From an uncultured Comamonadaceae bacterium (lineage in GTDB: Bacteria; Pseudomonadota; Gammaproteobacteria; Burkholderiales; Burkholderiaceae_C), in the NCBI GenBank assembly GCA_937893415.1, contig CALBWZ010000336.1:1-11259 (forward strand): a stretch of DNA of 11,259 nt, given 5' to 3'. Within the stretch, counting starts at the first letter, position 1. Every line of letters begins with the position of its first letter. Made by a program: the position numbers and the translations under genes. Under the pieces are notes generated by a model that did no database searches, had not been told where the DNA came from, and saw only the letters and a list, made by a program, of their open reading frames with translations. Positions 1 through 6,837 of the stretch are shown here, one piece after another.

Positions 1-517
1 CCAATCGACCTGGCTCGTCAATGCTGGCAATCGAAGTGAGGATTTCTGAAGGGATTTTTTTATTGAGTTTGACGTATTGGTCAAACTGCTGCATGACTGC
101 ACGGCGCAGGGCCTCAATCTCAGTTTCATCATTGGCTTGACGCTCTAACTTAACGTCAATGGGCTCAACAACAGCACTGAAGTGGACCTCACCATCGGCA
201 ATACTTTTAACCATGGCACGCTGCACACCCTCAACCAACACCTTGACGGTGCCGTCCGGTAGTTTGAGCATTTGTAAAATGCTGGCCACACAACCCATTT
301 CAAACATGTCTTGAGGTGTTGGCTCATCTTTAGCGGCAGCTTTTTGAGCGACCAACATGATGCGCCGGTCATCGGCCATGGCAGCTTCTAAAGCCTTGAT
401 ACTTTTGGCCCGCCCGACAAACAACGGAATGACCATGTGTGGAAACACCACGACGTCACGCAACGGTAACAATGGCAATTCAATAGGCGTAGGGGGCAAA
501 ACTTCTTGACCAGACAT
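1..517 (-). CDS. lon: Lon ATP-dependent protease, N-terminal part (cut by window edge)
   Basis: Lon is a cytoplasmic hexameric AAA+ serine protease that degrades misfolded and short-lived regulatory proteins. Translating the minus strand from the ATG at 517-515 gives 172 uninterrupted residues beginning MSGQEVLPPTPIELPLLPLR and continuing with RDVVVFPHMVIPLFVGR. This is the classic start of the Lon N-terminal substrate-recognition (PUA-like) domain. The frame stays open to the left edge, so only about a fifth of a roughly 800-residue Lon is present; the AAA+ module and the Ser-Lys protease domain lie outside. It follows clpX on the same strand after 70 bases with no convincing terminator between them, so it may be read partly from clpPX transcripts. 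I found no clear promoter or strong Shine-Dalgarno in the gap. Identity is secure from the N-terminal motif and the clpP-clpX-lon order. Confidence 0.95.
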   Translation of the reverse strand, partial: MSGQEVLPPTPIELPLLPLRDVVVFPHMVIPLFVGRAKSIKALEAAMADDRRIMLVAQKAAAKDEPTPQDMFEMGCVASILQMLKLPDGTVKVLVEGVQRAMVKSIADGEVHFSAVVEPIDVKLERQANDETEIEALRRAVMQQFDQYVKLNKKIPSEILTSIASIDEPGRL

Positions 518-587
518 AACTAAACCTTATTGAGGCGTTGTAACGCTAACAAATGAGCATTCCAACAAAAAATGGGACACTGGTGGC

Positions 588-1853
588 TTAAGCCTTTTTG
601 GCTTTTTCGTGATACACCAACAGAGGGGGTTTGGCATCGTCAATGGTGGTTTCATCCAGCACCACTTGCTTAACACCCACCAAGCTTGGCAACTCAAACA
701 TGGTGTCGATTAACGCTTGTTCAAGTATTGAGCGCAATCCACGGGCACCTGTTTTGCGCTTCAGGGCTTTCCGGGCAATCGCACGCAATGCACCTGGGCG
801 CACATCCAACTCGGCATCCTCTAAAGCAATCAGCTTTGAAAACTGTTTAACCACGGCATTCTTGGGCGTGGTCAAAATATCTATCAGCTGTTCTTCATTC
901 AGCTCTTCCAAGGTGGCCACCACTGGCAGTCGACCAATCAGTTCTGGAATGATGCCGAACTTGACCATGTCTTCTGGCTCAACATCGTTAAACGACTCAG
1001 AGACACTTCTGCCCTGCTTGTTTTTAACAATTGCACCAAAGCCAATACCGGAAGCTTCTGTTCGGTTTTCAATGACTTTTTCCAAGCCTGAAAACGCACC
1101 GCCACAGATAAATAAAATGTTGGTGGTATCAACCTGTAAGAAGTCTTGGTTAGGGTGCTTGCGCCCACCTTGCGGTGGAATAGAGGCTATCGTCCCTTCA
1201 ATCAATTTGAGCAATGCTTGCTGCACGCCCTCACCCGACACGTCGCGGGTAATGGACGGGTTGTCAGACTTGCGCGAAATTTTGTCTATTTCGTCGATAT
1301 AGACAATGCCGCGTTGGGCTTTGGCCACATCGTAGTCACAGGTTTGCAACAATTTGGCCACAATATTTTCAACGTCTTCGCCGACATAACCAGCTTCGGT
1401 CAACGTGGTGGCATCGGCCATCACAAACGGCACGTCCAACATACGAGCCAGTGTTTGTGCTAGCAGCGTTTTGCCAGAACCAGTTGGGCCAATCAGCAAA
1501 ATATTGCTTTTAACCAACTCCACATCGTCTTTTTTGGCATTTTCTTTGTGGTTCAAACGCTTGTAGTGGTTGTACACCGCTACAGCCAAGGCGCGTTTGG
1601 CCTTGTCTTGGCCAATCACGTAGTTGTCTAGGTTGTCTTTTAATTGTGCGGGCGTTGGCAAGTCGTTTTTCGCCTTATCGCCTAGCTCGTTGGCGGGCAA
1701 CTCGTCACGCACAATGTCGTTGCACAGGTCAATACATTCGTCGCAAATGAATACAGACGGCCCGGCTATGAGCTTTTTGACCTCATGCTGGCTCTTACCG
1801 CAAAATGAGCAGTAAAGATTCTTTTCGGAACTGGTGCCTTTTTTATCGGCCAT
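588..1853 (-). CDS. clpX: ClpX, ATP-dependent unfoldase subunit of ClpXP
   Basis: ClpX is a AAA+ hexamer in the cytoplasm that recognises tagged substrates, unfolds them and threads them into ClpP. The 421-residue protein matches the family length (about 424). It has the N-terminal zinc-binding domain with C15-x2-C18 and C37-x2-C40, Walker A GPTGSGKT at 122-129, the pore loop GYVG at 155-158, and Walker B YIDEID at 185-190. It also has the ClpP-docking IGF tripeptide at 270-272, an arginine finger at about R308 and the sensor-2 motif GARGLRS at 369-375. All catalytic and docking elements are intact, so it should be functional. It lies 145 bases downstream of clpP on the same strand, with a nested hairpin in the gap, and 70 bases upstream of lon. 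Only a weak AAGG-like ribosome site is seen before the ATG. Long open frames on the opposite strand here are shadows of this gene. Confidence 0.98.
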   Translation of the reverse strand: MADKKGTSSEKNLYCSFCGKSQHEVKKLIAGPSVFICDECIDLCNDIVRDELPANELGDKAKNDLPTPAQLKDNLDNYVIGQDKAKRALAVAVYNHYKRLNHKENAKKDDVELVKSNILLIGPTGSGKTLLAQTLARMLDVPFVMADATTLTEAGYVGEDVENIVAKLLQTCDYDVAKAQRGIVYIDEIDKISRKSDNPSITRDVSGEGVQQALLKLIEGTIASIPPQGGRKHPNQDFLQVDTTNILFICGGAFSGLEKVIENRTEASGIGFGAIVKNKQGRSVSESFNDVEPEDMVKFGIIPELIGRLPVVATLEELNEEQLIDILTTPKNAVVKQFSKLIALEDAELDVRPGALRAIARKALKRKTGARGLRSILEQALIDTMFELPSLVGVKQVVLDETTIDDAKPPLLVYHEKAKKA

Positions 1854-1927
1854 GTCGTCTACGCCTTGCTGTCAATCTGTTTGAAATAGGGTTCATGATA
1901 ACGCCTAGCCTCACTCAAGAAGTGGAA

Positions 1928-1970
1928 ATGGCGCCCAGAACGCACCAAAAAGGTGCGGTACCAGCGCCAT
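1928..1970. repeat. Nested hairpin in the clpP-clpX intergenic region
   Basis: The outer arms ATGGCGC (1928-1934) and GCGCCAT (1964-1970) are perfect reverse complements. They enclose a second perfect hairpin, CGCACC (1941-1946), loop AAAAA, GGTGCG (1952-1957). Six unpaired bases on each side separate the two stems. In the minus-strand transcript the structure begins 28 bases after the clpP stop and ends 74 bases before the clpX start. No T-tract follows the stem on the minus strand, so it does not look like a standard intrinsic terminator. An RNA processing or stability element that sets the clpP:clpX ratio is an inference. Confidence 0.6.
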
Positions 1971-1998
1971 ATTGTCGAAAATTATCCACACGCTGCCA

Positions 1999-2625
1999 TT
2001 AAGCGGGCTTGGCTACGTTCTCGCGTTTGTCAATTACTTTGTCTACCAAGCCGTAATCAGCCGCTTCTTGAGCCGTCATGAAGTAGTCGCGTTCAGTATC
2101 ACGTTCAATACGCTCTAGGGTTTGACCAGACTGCTCAGCCAAAATAGTGTTGAGTAAGGCGCGTAAACGAAGGATTTCGCGGGCGTGAATCTCAATGTCA
2201 GTGGCCTGACCTTGCGTACCACCCAAAGGCTGGTGGATCATCACACGGGAATTGGGCAGCGAGAAGCGCTTGCCCTTGGCGCCTGCGGCCAACAAAAATG
2301 CACCCATGCTGGCAGCCATGCCGGTACACAGCGTGGACACATCGGGCTTGATAAAGTTCATGGTGTCAAAAATCGCCATACCGGCGCTGACAGAGCCGCC
2401 TGGCGAGTTGATGTAAAAGTGAATGTCTTTGTCTGGATTTTCAGACTCTAGAAACAGCAGCTGAGCAACAACCAAGTTGGCCGTGTAGTCGTTGACGGGA
2501 CCAACTAAAAATATCACGCGCTCTTTGAGCAAACGCGAGTAAATGTCATAGCTGCGTTCGCCGCGGCCAGACTGCTCAATCACCATGGGGACCATGCCCA
2601 AGGCTTGTGTATCCAATGCGTTCAT
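1999..2625 (-). CDS. clpP: ClpP, ATP-dependent Clp protease proteolytic subunit
   Basis: ClpP forms the 14-subunit serine peptidase chamber that works with ClpX (or ClpA) in the cytoplasm. The 208-residue protein has the full family length (E. coli 207). The catalytic triad is visible as S106 in [10 protein letters not shown]131 in MIHQPLGG and D180 in ERDTERDYF, each five residues before its E. coli counterpart. The oxyanion-region motif YINSPGGSV lies at 71-79. The start ATG at 2625 is preceded on the minus strand by GGAG eight bases upstream, a good Shine-Dalgarno. A short N-terminal propeptide is normal in this family and probably present. The gene sits between tig and clpX; a strong terminator lies upstream, so it should have its own promoter. 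Confidence 0.98.
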   Translation of the reverse strand: MNALDTQALGMVPMVIEQSGRGERSYDIYSRLLKERVIFLVGPVNDYTANLVVAQLLFLESENPDKDIHFYINSPGGSVSAGMAIFDTMNFIKPDVSTLCTGMAASMGAFLLAAGAKGKRFSLPNSRVMIHQPLGGTQGQATDIEIHAREILRLRALLNTILAEQSGQTLERIERDTERDYFMTAQEAADYGLVDKVIDKRENVAKPA

Positions 2626-2727
2626 CGCTTTATCTCCAAATTAGATGATGTATCGTTGCGCCGCAGCGCACTCTAAAAAAATCGGTGACTTGCACTACTG
2701 TAACCAACTGCCTAGCTGCATGTGTAC

Positions 2728-2753
2728 TTGTGGGCATTGCGTTGCTTTACAAG
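2728..2753 (-). promoter_or_regulatory. Possible heat-shock (sigma-32-like) promoter for clpP
   Basis: On the minus strand CTTGTAA (2753-2747) is followed after 11 bases by GCCCACAA (2735-2728). The sigma-32 consensus is CTTGAAA, 11-16 bases, CCCCATNT, so the -35 matches at six of seven positions and the -10 only partly. It lies about 100 bases before the clpP start and after the tig terminator, a sensible place for a clpPX promoter. A small hairpin (GTCACC 2762-2767, GGTGAC 2773-2778) lies just upstream. Heat-shock control of clpP is common in Proteobacteria. The call rests on an imperfect match and is tentative. Confidence 0.25.
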
Positions 2754-2803
2754 CCTTGCAGGTCACCATTCAGGTGACAGCCTTAGAAAAACAGACACAA
2801 ACA

Positions 2804-2830
2804 ACAAAAGGGCGTTAACCGCCCTTTTGT
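2804..2830 (-). terminator. Intrinsic terminator downstream of tig
   Basis: ACAAAAGGGCG (2804-2814) and CGCCCTTTTGT (2820-2830) form a perfect 11-bp stem with a five-base loop. The GC core is flanked by an A-run and a T-run. On the minus strand the stem is followed by T-rich sequence (TTGTTTGTGTCTGTTTTTC). It begins 35 bases after the tig stop. The A-run/T-run symmetry means it could also stop plus-strand transcripts. Confidence 0.85.
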
Positions 2831-2865
2831 CCTGTGGGCCTGTCGCCCGGAAGTCAGCTTCCCAA

Positions 2866-4176
2866 TTACTGCTGAGCCATCAACTCGTCAAAGTCAACAA
2901 CTTTGTCACTCACTTTGGCTTTGCCTAATACGAACTCGGTCACATTGTTTTCAATGACAACGGCTTCGACTTCAGCCATGCGACTTTGGTCGCCCGTGTA
3001 CCACTTGACCACGTCTTCTGGACGCTCGTAAGAGGCTGCCATTTCAGTGATGTGGGCTTTGATTTGATCAGGTGTTGCTTGCAAGTTCTCAGCACGCACC
3101 AATTCAGCAACCACCAAGCCTAAACGAACGCGGCGTTCAGCTTGCGGGCGGAACACGTCATCAGGAATAGGGGCTTTGTCCGCGTCTTTGACGCCGCGTT
3201 GCTTAAGGTCAGCACGTGCGCGTACAACCATGCGGTCTAGCTCAGCCTGAACAGCCGCTGAAGGCAGGTCCAACTCGGCCTTGGCAACCAAGCCGTCCAT
3301 GGCCGCTTGCTTGTTGCGTGCTTGCAGGCGGGCTTTAACTTCGCGCTGCAAATTGGTGCGAATATCAGCACGCAACGCGTCCACGGTGTGCTCTGCGACA
3401 CCCAGTGACTTGACGAACTCTTCGTCAATAGCTGGCATGGCTGCAGCTTCAAGTTTGATGACGGTCACCATAAAGTCAGCCGTTTTGCCTGCGACGTCTT
3501 TACCGTGGTAGTCCTCTGGGAAAGACAATGGAAAGGTTTTGCTTTCGCCGGTCTTCATACCGCGAACTGCGTCTTCGAATTCTTTTAACATTTGGCCGTC
3601 ACCGACCAAGAATTGGAAAGCATCGGCTTTGCCGCCTTCAAATGCAACACCATCAATGGTGCCTAAAAAGTCTATCGTTGCCCGGTCACCGTCAACGGCT
3701 GCCTCAACAGCAGGGCGCTGCGCAAATGTGCGACGTTGCTTACGCAGAATATCAACTGTTTTGTCAATCGCCTCTTCGGTAACGTCGGCGCTGAGCTTTT
3801 CAACTTCAACGCTGGCTACATCGCCCAGCTTTACTTCTGGATAAACCTCAAATACAGCGTCAAACAGCAATTCGCCTTCAGGCGCGCCTTCTTTTTCAGT
3901 CAACTGTGGAGCGCCTGCCACGCGCAATTGCGCTTCGTTGGCGGCCAAACTGAAGGCCTCGCCTACCTTGTCGTTCATGACTTCGTACTGAACAGAAGCG
4001 CCGTACATTTGTGCAACTACTTTTGAAGGTACTTTGCCCGGGCGAAAGCCATCTATCTTGACCTGTTTGGCCAAGCGCCTAAGGCGGGTCTCTACCTCGG
4101 CAGTAATCACTGCCACTGGCAATGACAGCGTTATTTTGCGCTCTAGCTTTTCCAAGATTTCAACGTTCACGGCCAT
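2866..4176 (-). CDS. tig: Trigger factor, ribosome-associated chaperone and peptidyl-prolyl isomerase
   Basis: Trigger factor binds the ribosome exit tunnel and shields nascent chains. The 436-residue protein has the family length (E. coli 432). Residues 1-110 or so form the ribosome-binding domain, with the signature loop GFRPGKVP at 43-50; E. coli has FRK where this protein has FRP, a common variant. An FKBP-type isomerase domain follows at roughly 155-245 (DGDRATIDFLGTIDG through FEDAVRGMKTGESK), and then the helical C-terminal chaperone domain. The open frame extends 12 codons further upstream. The ATG at 4176 is chosen because AGGAG lies seven bases before it and MAVNVEILEKLERK matches known N-termini. 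A tRNA-Leu gene lies 72 bases upstream on the same strand and a strong terminator follows. Confidence 0.97.
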   Translation of the reverse strand: MAVNVEILEKLERKITLSLPVAVITAEVETRLRRLAKQVKIDGFRPGKVPSKVVAQMYGASVQYEVMNDKVGEAFSLAANEAQLRVAGAPQLTEKEGAPEGELLFDAVFEVYPEVKLGDVASVEVEKLSADVTEEAIDKTVDILRKQRRTFAQRPAVEAAVDGDRATIDFLGTIDGVAFEGGKADAFQFLVGDGQMLKEFEDAVRGMKTGESKTFPLSFPEDYHGKDVAGKTADFMVTVIKLEAAAMPAIDEEFVKSLGVAEHTVDALRADIRTNLQREVKARLQARNKQAAMDGLVAKAELDLPSAAVQAELDRMVVRARADLKQRGVKDADKAPIPDDVFRPQAERRVRLGLVVAELVRAENLQATPDQIKAHITEMAASYERPEDVVKWYTGDQSRMAEVEAVVIENNVTEFVLGKAKVSDKVVDFDELMAQQ

Positions 4177-4248
4177 CACTAAACTCCTGCTGTGTCGGCC
4201 CCGTTGGCTCAAACCCTATGTTTGACCACAACGAAGCATTTAAATAGG

Positions 4249-4335
4249 TGGTGCGCGGGGGGGGACTCGAACCCCCACACTGTTACCAGCGTCAGGACCT
4301 AAACCTGGTGCGTCTACCAATTTCGCCACCCGCGC
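4249..4335 (-). tRNA. tRNA-Leu, anticodon UAG
   Basis: The 87-base gene folds as a class II tRNA with an encoded CCA end. The acceptor arms are GCGCGGG and CCCGCGC. The D arm is GCG/CGC with an 11-base loop containing GG. The anticodon loop TTTAGGT gives anticodon UAG (4301-4299, reads CUA). The variable arm is long (CGCTG, GTAA, CAGTG), as expected for leucine, and the T arm is GGGGG-TTCGAGT-CCCCC. The top anticodon-stem pair 27-43 is C against A instead of a Watson-Crick pair; A43 could instead lengthen the variable arm by pairing with the T after it. The gene lies just upstream of tig on the same strand and may be co-transcribed with it. Confidence 0.96.
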
Positions 4336-4347
4336 TAACTCGGCACT

Positions 4348-4371
4348 TAATGGGTTGCACGCAACCCATTA
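4348..4371. repeat. Near-perfect 24-bp inverted repeat upstream of tRNA-Leu
   Basis: TAATGGGTTGC (4348-4358) and GCAACCCATTA (4361-4371) are exact reverse complements separated by two bases (AC). The repeat begins 13 bases upstream of the tRNA 5' end. No T-tract follows on either strand, so it is not an obvious terminator. It could be a protein-binding operator or a hairpin in the pre-tRNA leader; sequence alone does not decide. Confidence 0.65.
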
Positions 4372-4449
4372 GTTCACTGGACTTTGCGGACTGACCGCCT
4401 AGAACCCTGTTTGCGCGAATTGTGGCGCGCATTCAGCGAATAACTCACT

Positions 4450-4478
4450 ATTGTAGTCTGTGCCAAGCATGTTTTTAA
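4450..4478 (-). promoter_or_regulatory. Candidate sigma-70 promoter for tRNA-Leu/tig
   Basis: On the minus strand TTAAAA (4478-4473) and TACAAT (4455-4450) are separated by 17 bases. They match the sigma-70 -35 and -10 consensus at four and five of six positions. Transcription would start near 4443, giving a leader of roughly 105 bases before the tRNA that includes the 4348-4371 inverted repeat. TTGGCA (-35) with TTATTC (-10), also 17 bases apart and slightly downstream, is an alternative. Motif match only. Confidence 0.35.
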
Positions 4479-4486
4479 GCTTGCAC
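4460..4486. repeat. Inverted repeat overlapping the candidate promoter in the divergent region
   Basis: GTGCCAAGC (4460-4468) and GCTTGCAC (4479-4486) pair over eight positions with one bulged C, around a ten-base AT-rich spacer. The repeat covers the -35 of the proposed tRNA/tig promoter and lies about 80 bases before hpnC, so a regulator bound here could affect either direction. The repeat is visible; the role is inference. Confidence 0.35.
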
Positions 4487-4566
4487 ACACATCAAGACAA
4501 AACACATCAAAATTGCTAGATAGTCCGCCAATATAAAGAGGCTTTGGCGCAAGCGACAATAGACTT

Positions 4567-5472
4567 ATGTCTACCAGCCACTTACCCAACGGGGTTGAAT
4601 CTACGGGTGTGAACCACTACGAGAACTTTCCTGTGGCCAGCTTTCTTTGCCCTAAAGCCATTCGCCCAGCTGTTCAGGCCATTTATTACTGGGCACGCAC
4701 TGGTGACGATCTCGCCGATGAGGGCGAAGTGGCAGCTGGCGATCGCTTGGCAGCGTTGTCGTCCATGAGACTGGCGCTGCAACGGGCCATAGACCAGCAA
4801 CCACTGACCGCAGGCGCCGCAACATACCGCCCATTGGTGATGCCTTTGGCTCAATTGGTAGCCGCGGGTCTATCGCCAAAGCCACTCTTTGACTTGTTAC
4901 TTGCCTTCGAAGCAGATGTACACCACACTGTGCAAGCCCCACTTGGAGAGCGGTACAAGGACTTGCCCGCGCTTTTGGACTACTGCGCGCAGTCGGCCAA
5001 TCCAATTGGCCGATTGATGCTGCAGCTGTACAAAGTCAACGACACACACACAGTTGCGCAAAGCGACGCTGTATGCACGGCTTTACAGCTGATTAATTTT
5101 TGGCAAGATCTCACCCAAGACTTGAGCAGAGGCCGTTTTTACATCCCGGCTTCGGTGCTGGCGCAGCACCAGTTACCCCCCCTCACTGATGTGCGACACA
5201 TTTCGCCAGACCAAGCAGCTGCAGTTGTGGGCGCCTTGGTGGTCCACGCTAGAGGAGTGATGCATCAAGGCGTTGGCATTGTGCACAGGGTGCCTGGGCG
5301 CGCAGGCTGGGAACTGGCTGTCGTAGTGACAGCTGGTTTGAGGCTGCTGCAGCGTATTGAGAACACGGGGTTCCAATCAGCCCGCATACGGGTCAAACTG
5401 AACAAATGGGACGCGCTGGTTGTGGCCTACCAAGCCGTGCGCTTAAAACTTCTCGGTAAAATGACACTCTGA
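4567..5472 (+). CDS. hpnC: HpnC, hydroxysqualene synthase of the squalene/hopanoid pathway
   Basis: HpnC converts presqualene diphosphate, made by HpnD, into hydroxysqualene, the second step of the three-enzyme bacterial squalene route. The 301-residue protein is an all-alpha trans-isoprenyl diphosphate synthase. HpnC-type features are the N-terminal NHYENFPVASFLCP (16-29), the first Asp-rich motif DDLADE at 47-52 and the second motif N177-FWQ-D181-LTQ-D185, followed by RGRFYIP. Both metal-diphosphate binding motifs are intact. The start fits family N-termini, but no clear Shine-Dalgarno precedes it. A TATAAA box lies about 30 bases upstream without a good -35. It is the first plus-strand gene after the divergent region and is separated from hpnD by two efflux genes, whereas hpnC and hpnD are usually adjacent. 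Phytoene/dehydrosqualene synthases share the fold, but the hpnC/hpnD/hpnE set argues for squalene. Confidence 0.93.
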   Translation: MSTSHLPNGVESTGVNHYENFPVASFLCPKAIRPAVQAIYYWARTGDDLADEGEVAAGDRLAALSSMRLALQRAIDQQPLTAGAATYRPLVMPLAQLVAAGLSPKPLFDLLLAFEADVHHTVQAPLGERYKDLPALLDYCAQSANPIGRLMLQLYKVNDTHTVAQSDAVCTALQLINFWQDLTQDLSRGRFYIPASVLAQHQLPPLTDVRHISPDQAAAVVGALVVHARGVMHQGVGIVHRVPGRAGWELAVVVTAGLRLLQRIENTGFQSARIRVKLNKWDALVVAYQAVRLKLLGKMTL

Positions 5473-5533
5473 ATTCGAGCTGGGAGCCAGAAGCGCCCGC
5501 ACAGCAAACACTAACCCCATCTCGCTATACGGG

Positions 5534-5556
5534 CACTGCTACGCAGGGCTGCAGTG
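5534..5556. repeat. Imperfect hairpin in the hpnC-adaptor gap
   Basis: CACTGC (5534-5539) and GCAGTG (5551-5556) are reverse complements around an 11-base spacer that itself contains GCAG and CTGC, so alternative folds are possible. There is no T-run, so termination after hpnC is not well supported. Apart from this and the promoter-like site at 5591-5620 I see nothing else in the 151-226 bases after hpnC. Confidence 0.3.
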
Positions 5557-5590
5557 TCACGCAGTTGCATCACAATCGAGTGACGCTCGT

Positions 5591-5620
5591 TTGACGCGCA
5601 CATGATTACTTATAGATAAA
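5591..5620 (+). promoter_or_regulatory. Candidate promoter for the efflux genes and hpnDE
   Basis: TTGACG (5591-5596) matches five of six -35 positions. An AT-rich block follows with two possible -10 hexamers: TAGATA (5613-5618, spacing 16) and GATAAA (5615-5620, spacing 18, four of six). Either register puts the transcription start near 5625. That is at or after the ATG at 5624 and favours a downstream start for the adaptor. The site would drive the adaptor, permease, hpnD and hpnE together. Motif evidence only. Confidence 0.45.
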
Positions 5621-5698
5621 ACGATGACCCGCCAGCTTATGCCACACCACCGTCACGCCCCGCTAGCCCTCCAGACCACCACTGCACGTGTAGCAACG

Positions 5699-6817
5699 AT
5701 GCGACACCCCAATCGCGTCATCGGCCATGTAAGCTTGGCCGTTTTAATGGTGGCAGGGGCCTTGGTCTTGATGGTTTCCTCGCTTGCTTTCAGCCAAGAT
5801 GACGCCAAAGTGGCAGCAACAGCGGGATATATTGCACCTGCTAACACCTCAACACAGGCACCACTGGCCGTGGTGCAAACCACTTTATTTAAAGACACCG
5901 CGGTCTACCCATCCATCCGTGTTGGGGCGCAGGTTCAAGCCCGAAACAACGCGCAACTTGCAGCGCAAGTTGGCGGCGTGGTGCAAAGCTGGCGTGCCGA
6001 TACAGGCTCTTTGGTCAAGCGAGGTGAGTTGTTGGCACAACTCGACCCGCGCGATCTAAGCTTGGCATTGGCGCAAGCGCAAGCCACCCACCAATCGGCC
6101 ACAGCACAAGAGGCTTTAAGCGCGCAACAACTCAAACGCGCGCAAGAACTGGTGGCAAAAGGGTTTTTATCACCCCAAGGCTTGCAACAGCGTGAAACCG
6201 AGCACGCCATTCAGAAAGCACACGTTGCAAGCGCCGTGGCCGCGCTACAAACTGCCCAGCGCAGCGTGAGCAAGACACGCATCACAGCCCCCTTTAATGC
6301 CGTCGTACACCAACGCATGGCGCAAGTTGGCGACATGGTGTCCCCTGGCACGCCACTCTTTAATCTCGTGGACACCAGTAAACCAGAGGTTGCCCTGAAT
6401 GTGTCACAAACCCAAGCCGTCAGCCTAGAGCGGGCCAGCACCATCGTCTGGCGCGCAAAAGACAACGGACAAAACTTTCCTGTTCAGTTGCTGCGTATTG
6501 GCGCAAGCCTAGACCCTCAAACCCGCTCACAACCAGTTCGCCTGCGGTTTACAAGCAACACAGACACGCCCCTGCCAGGCAGCGCAGGCGAATTGATGTG
6601 GAATGACCCACAAGCGCATATGCCCACCCAAGTGCTGGTGCGCCGCGCCGGATTAGTCGGTTACTTCACGGTGGTCAACAACGAGGCCCGCTTTGTGACC
6701 ATAGCGCGTGCACAAGAAGGACGCCCTGCGCCGGTTGACCTTGACGCGCAAACACCCATCGTGACCAGCGGACAGGCCCTGCTGCAAAACGGCCAAGCCG
6801 TTCAGTTCAGTCAATAA
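5699..6817 (+). CDS. RND efflux periplasmic adaptor (membrane fusion protein, HlyD-like)
   Basis: Adaptors of this family bridge an inner-membrane RND permease and an outer-membrane channel. From the ATG at 5699 the protein has 372 residues. A signal segment with basic n-region MRHPNR and a hydrophobic stretch at about 8-30 is followed by a likely cleavage site after AFS (SLAFS|QDD). There is no cysteine, hence no lipobox. The first lipoyl half is at 86-116 (QLAAQVGGVVQSWRADTGSLV), an alpha-helical coiled-coil hairpin at about 119-191 and the second lipoyl half at 192-225 (KTRITAPFNAVVHQRMAQVGDM). The beta-barrel and membrane-proximal regions follow. The frame is open from an earlier ATG at 5624, which would place 33 residues before the hydrophobic stretch and coincide with the predicted transcription start. 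Neither start has a good Shine-Dalgarno. The permease begins 20 bases after the stop. Substrate is unknown. Confidence 0.9.
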   Translation: MRHPNRVIGHVSLAVLMVAGALVLMVSSLAFSQDDAKVAATAGYIAPANTSTQAPLAVVQTTLFKDTAVYPSIRVGAQVQARNNAQLAAQVGGVVQSWRADTGSLVKRGELLAQLDPRDLSLALAQAQATHQSATAQEALSAQQLKRAQELVAKGFLSPQGLQQRETEHAIQKAHVASAVAALQTAQRSVSKTRITAPFNAVVHQRMAQVGDMVSPGTPLFNLVDTSKPEVALNVSQTQAVSLERASTIVWRAKDNGQNFPVQLLRIGASLDPQTRSQPVRLRFTSNTDTPLPGSAGELMWNDPQAHMPTQVLVRRAGLVGYFTVVNNEARFVTIARAQEGRPAPVDLDAQTPIVTSGQALLQNGQAVQFSQ

Positions 6818-6837
6818 CAACAGGCAACAGGGCTCTC

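Noticed and set aside
631..1302. 223-codon open frame on the plus strand inside clpX
   Set aside because: It lies fully antisense to an intact, motif-complete clpX, has a low-complexity Ser/Arg-rich translation with no recognisable domain, and is a codon-bias shadow.
1805..2002. 65-codon plus-strand frame spanning the clpX start and the clpP-clpX gap
   Set aside because: It is antisense to the clpX N-terminus and the hairpin, with no domain and no supporting signals.
4206..4227. Small hairpin (TCAAAC, CCTAT, GTTTGA) between tRNA-Leu and tig as a terminator
   Set aside because: The stem is only six bp and AT-rich with no T-tract after it on the minus strand, too weak to call.
4249..4335. tRNA-Leu as an integration site for a mobile element
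   Set aside because: No integrase, no phage-like genes and no repeated copy of the tRNA 3' end are visible; both flanks are normal chromosomal genes.
4374..4589. 71-codon minus-strand frame across the divergent region
   Set aside because: It runs through the candidate promoter and inverted repeat and into the hpnC start, has no ribosome site, and its translation resembles no known protein.
4567..5472. hpnC/hpnD as a carotenoid phytoene or dehydrosqualene synthase pair
   Set aside because: Two distinct paralogues with HpnC- and HpnD-type N-termini plus an HpnE-type oxidoreductase with DNGQH fit the three-enzyme squalene route better than carotenoid synthesis.
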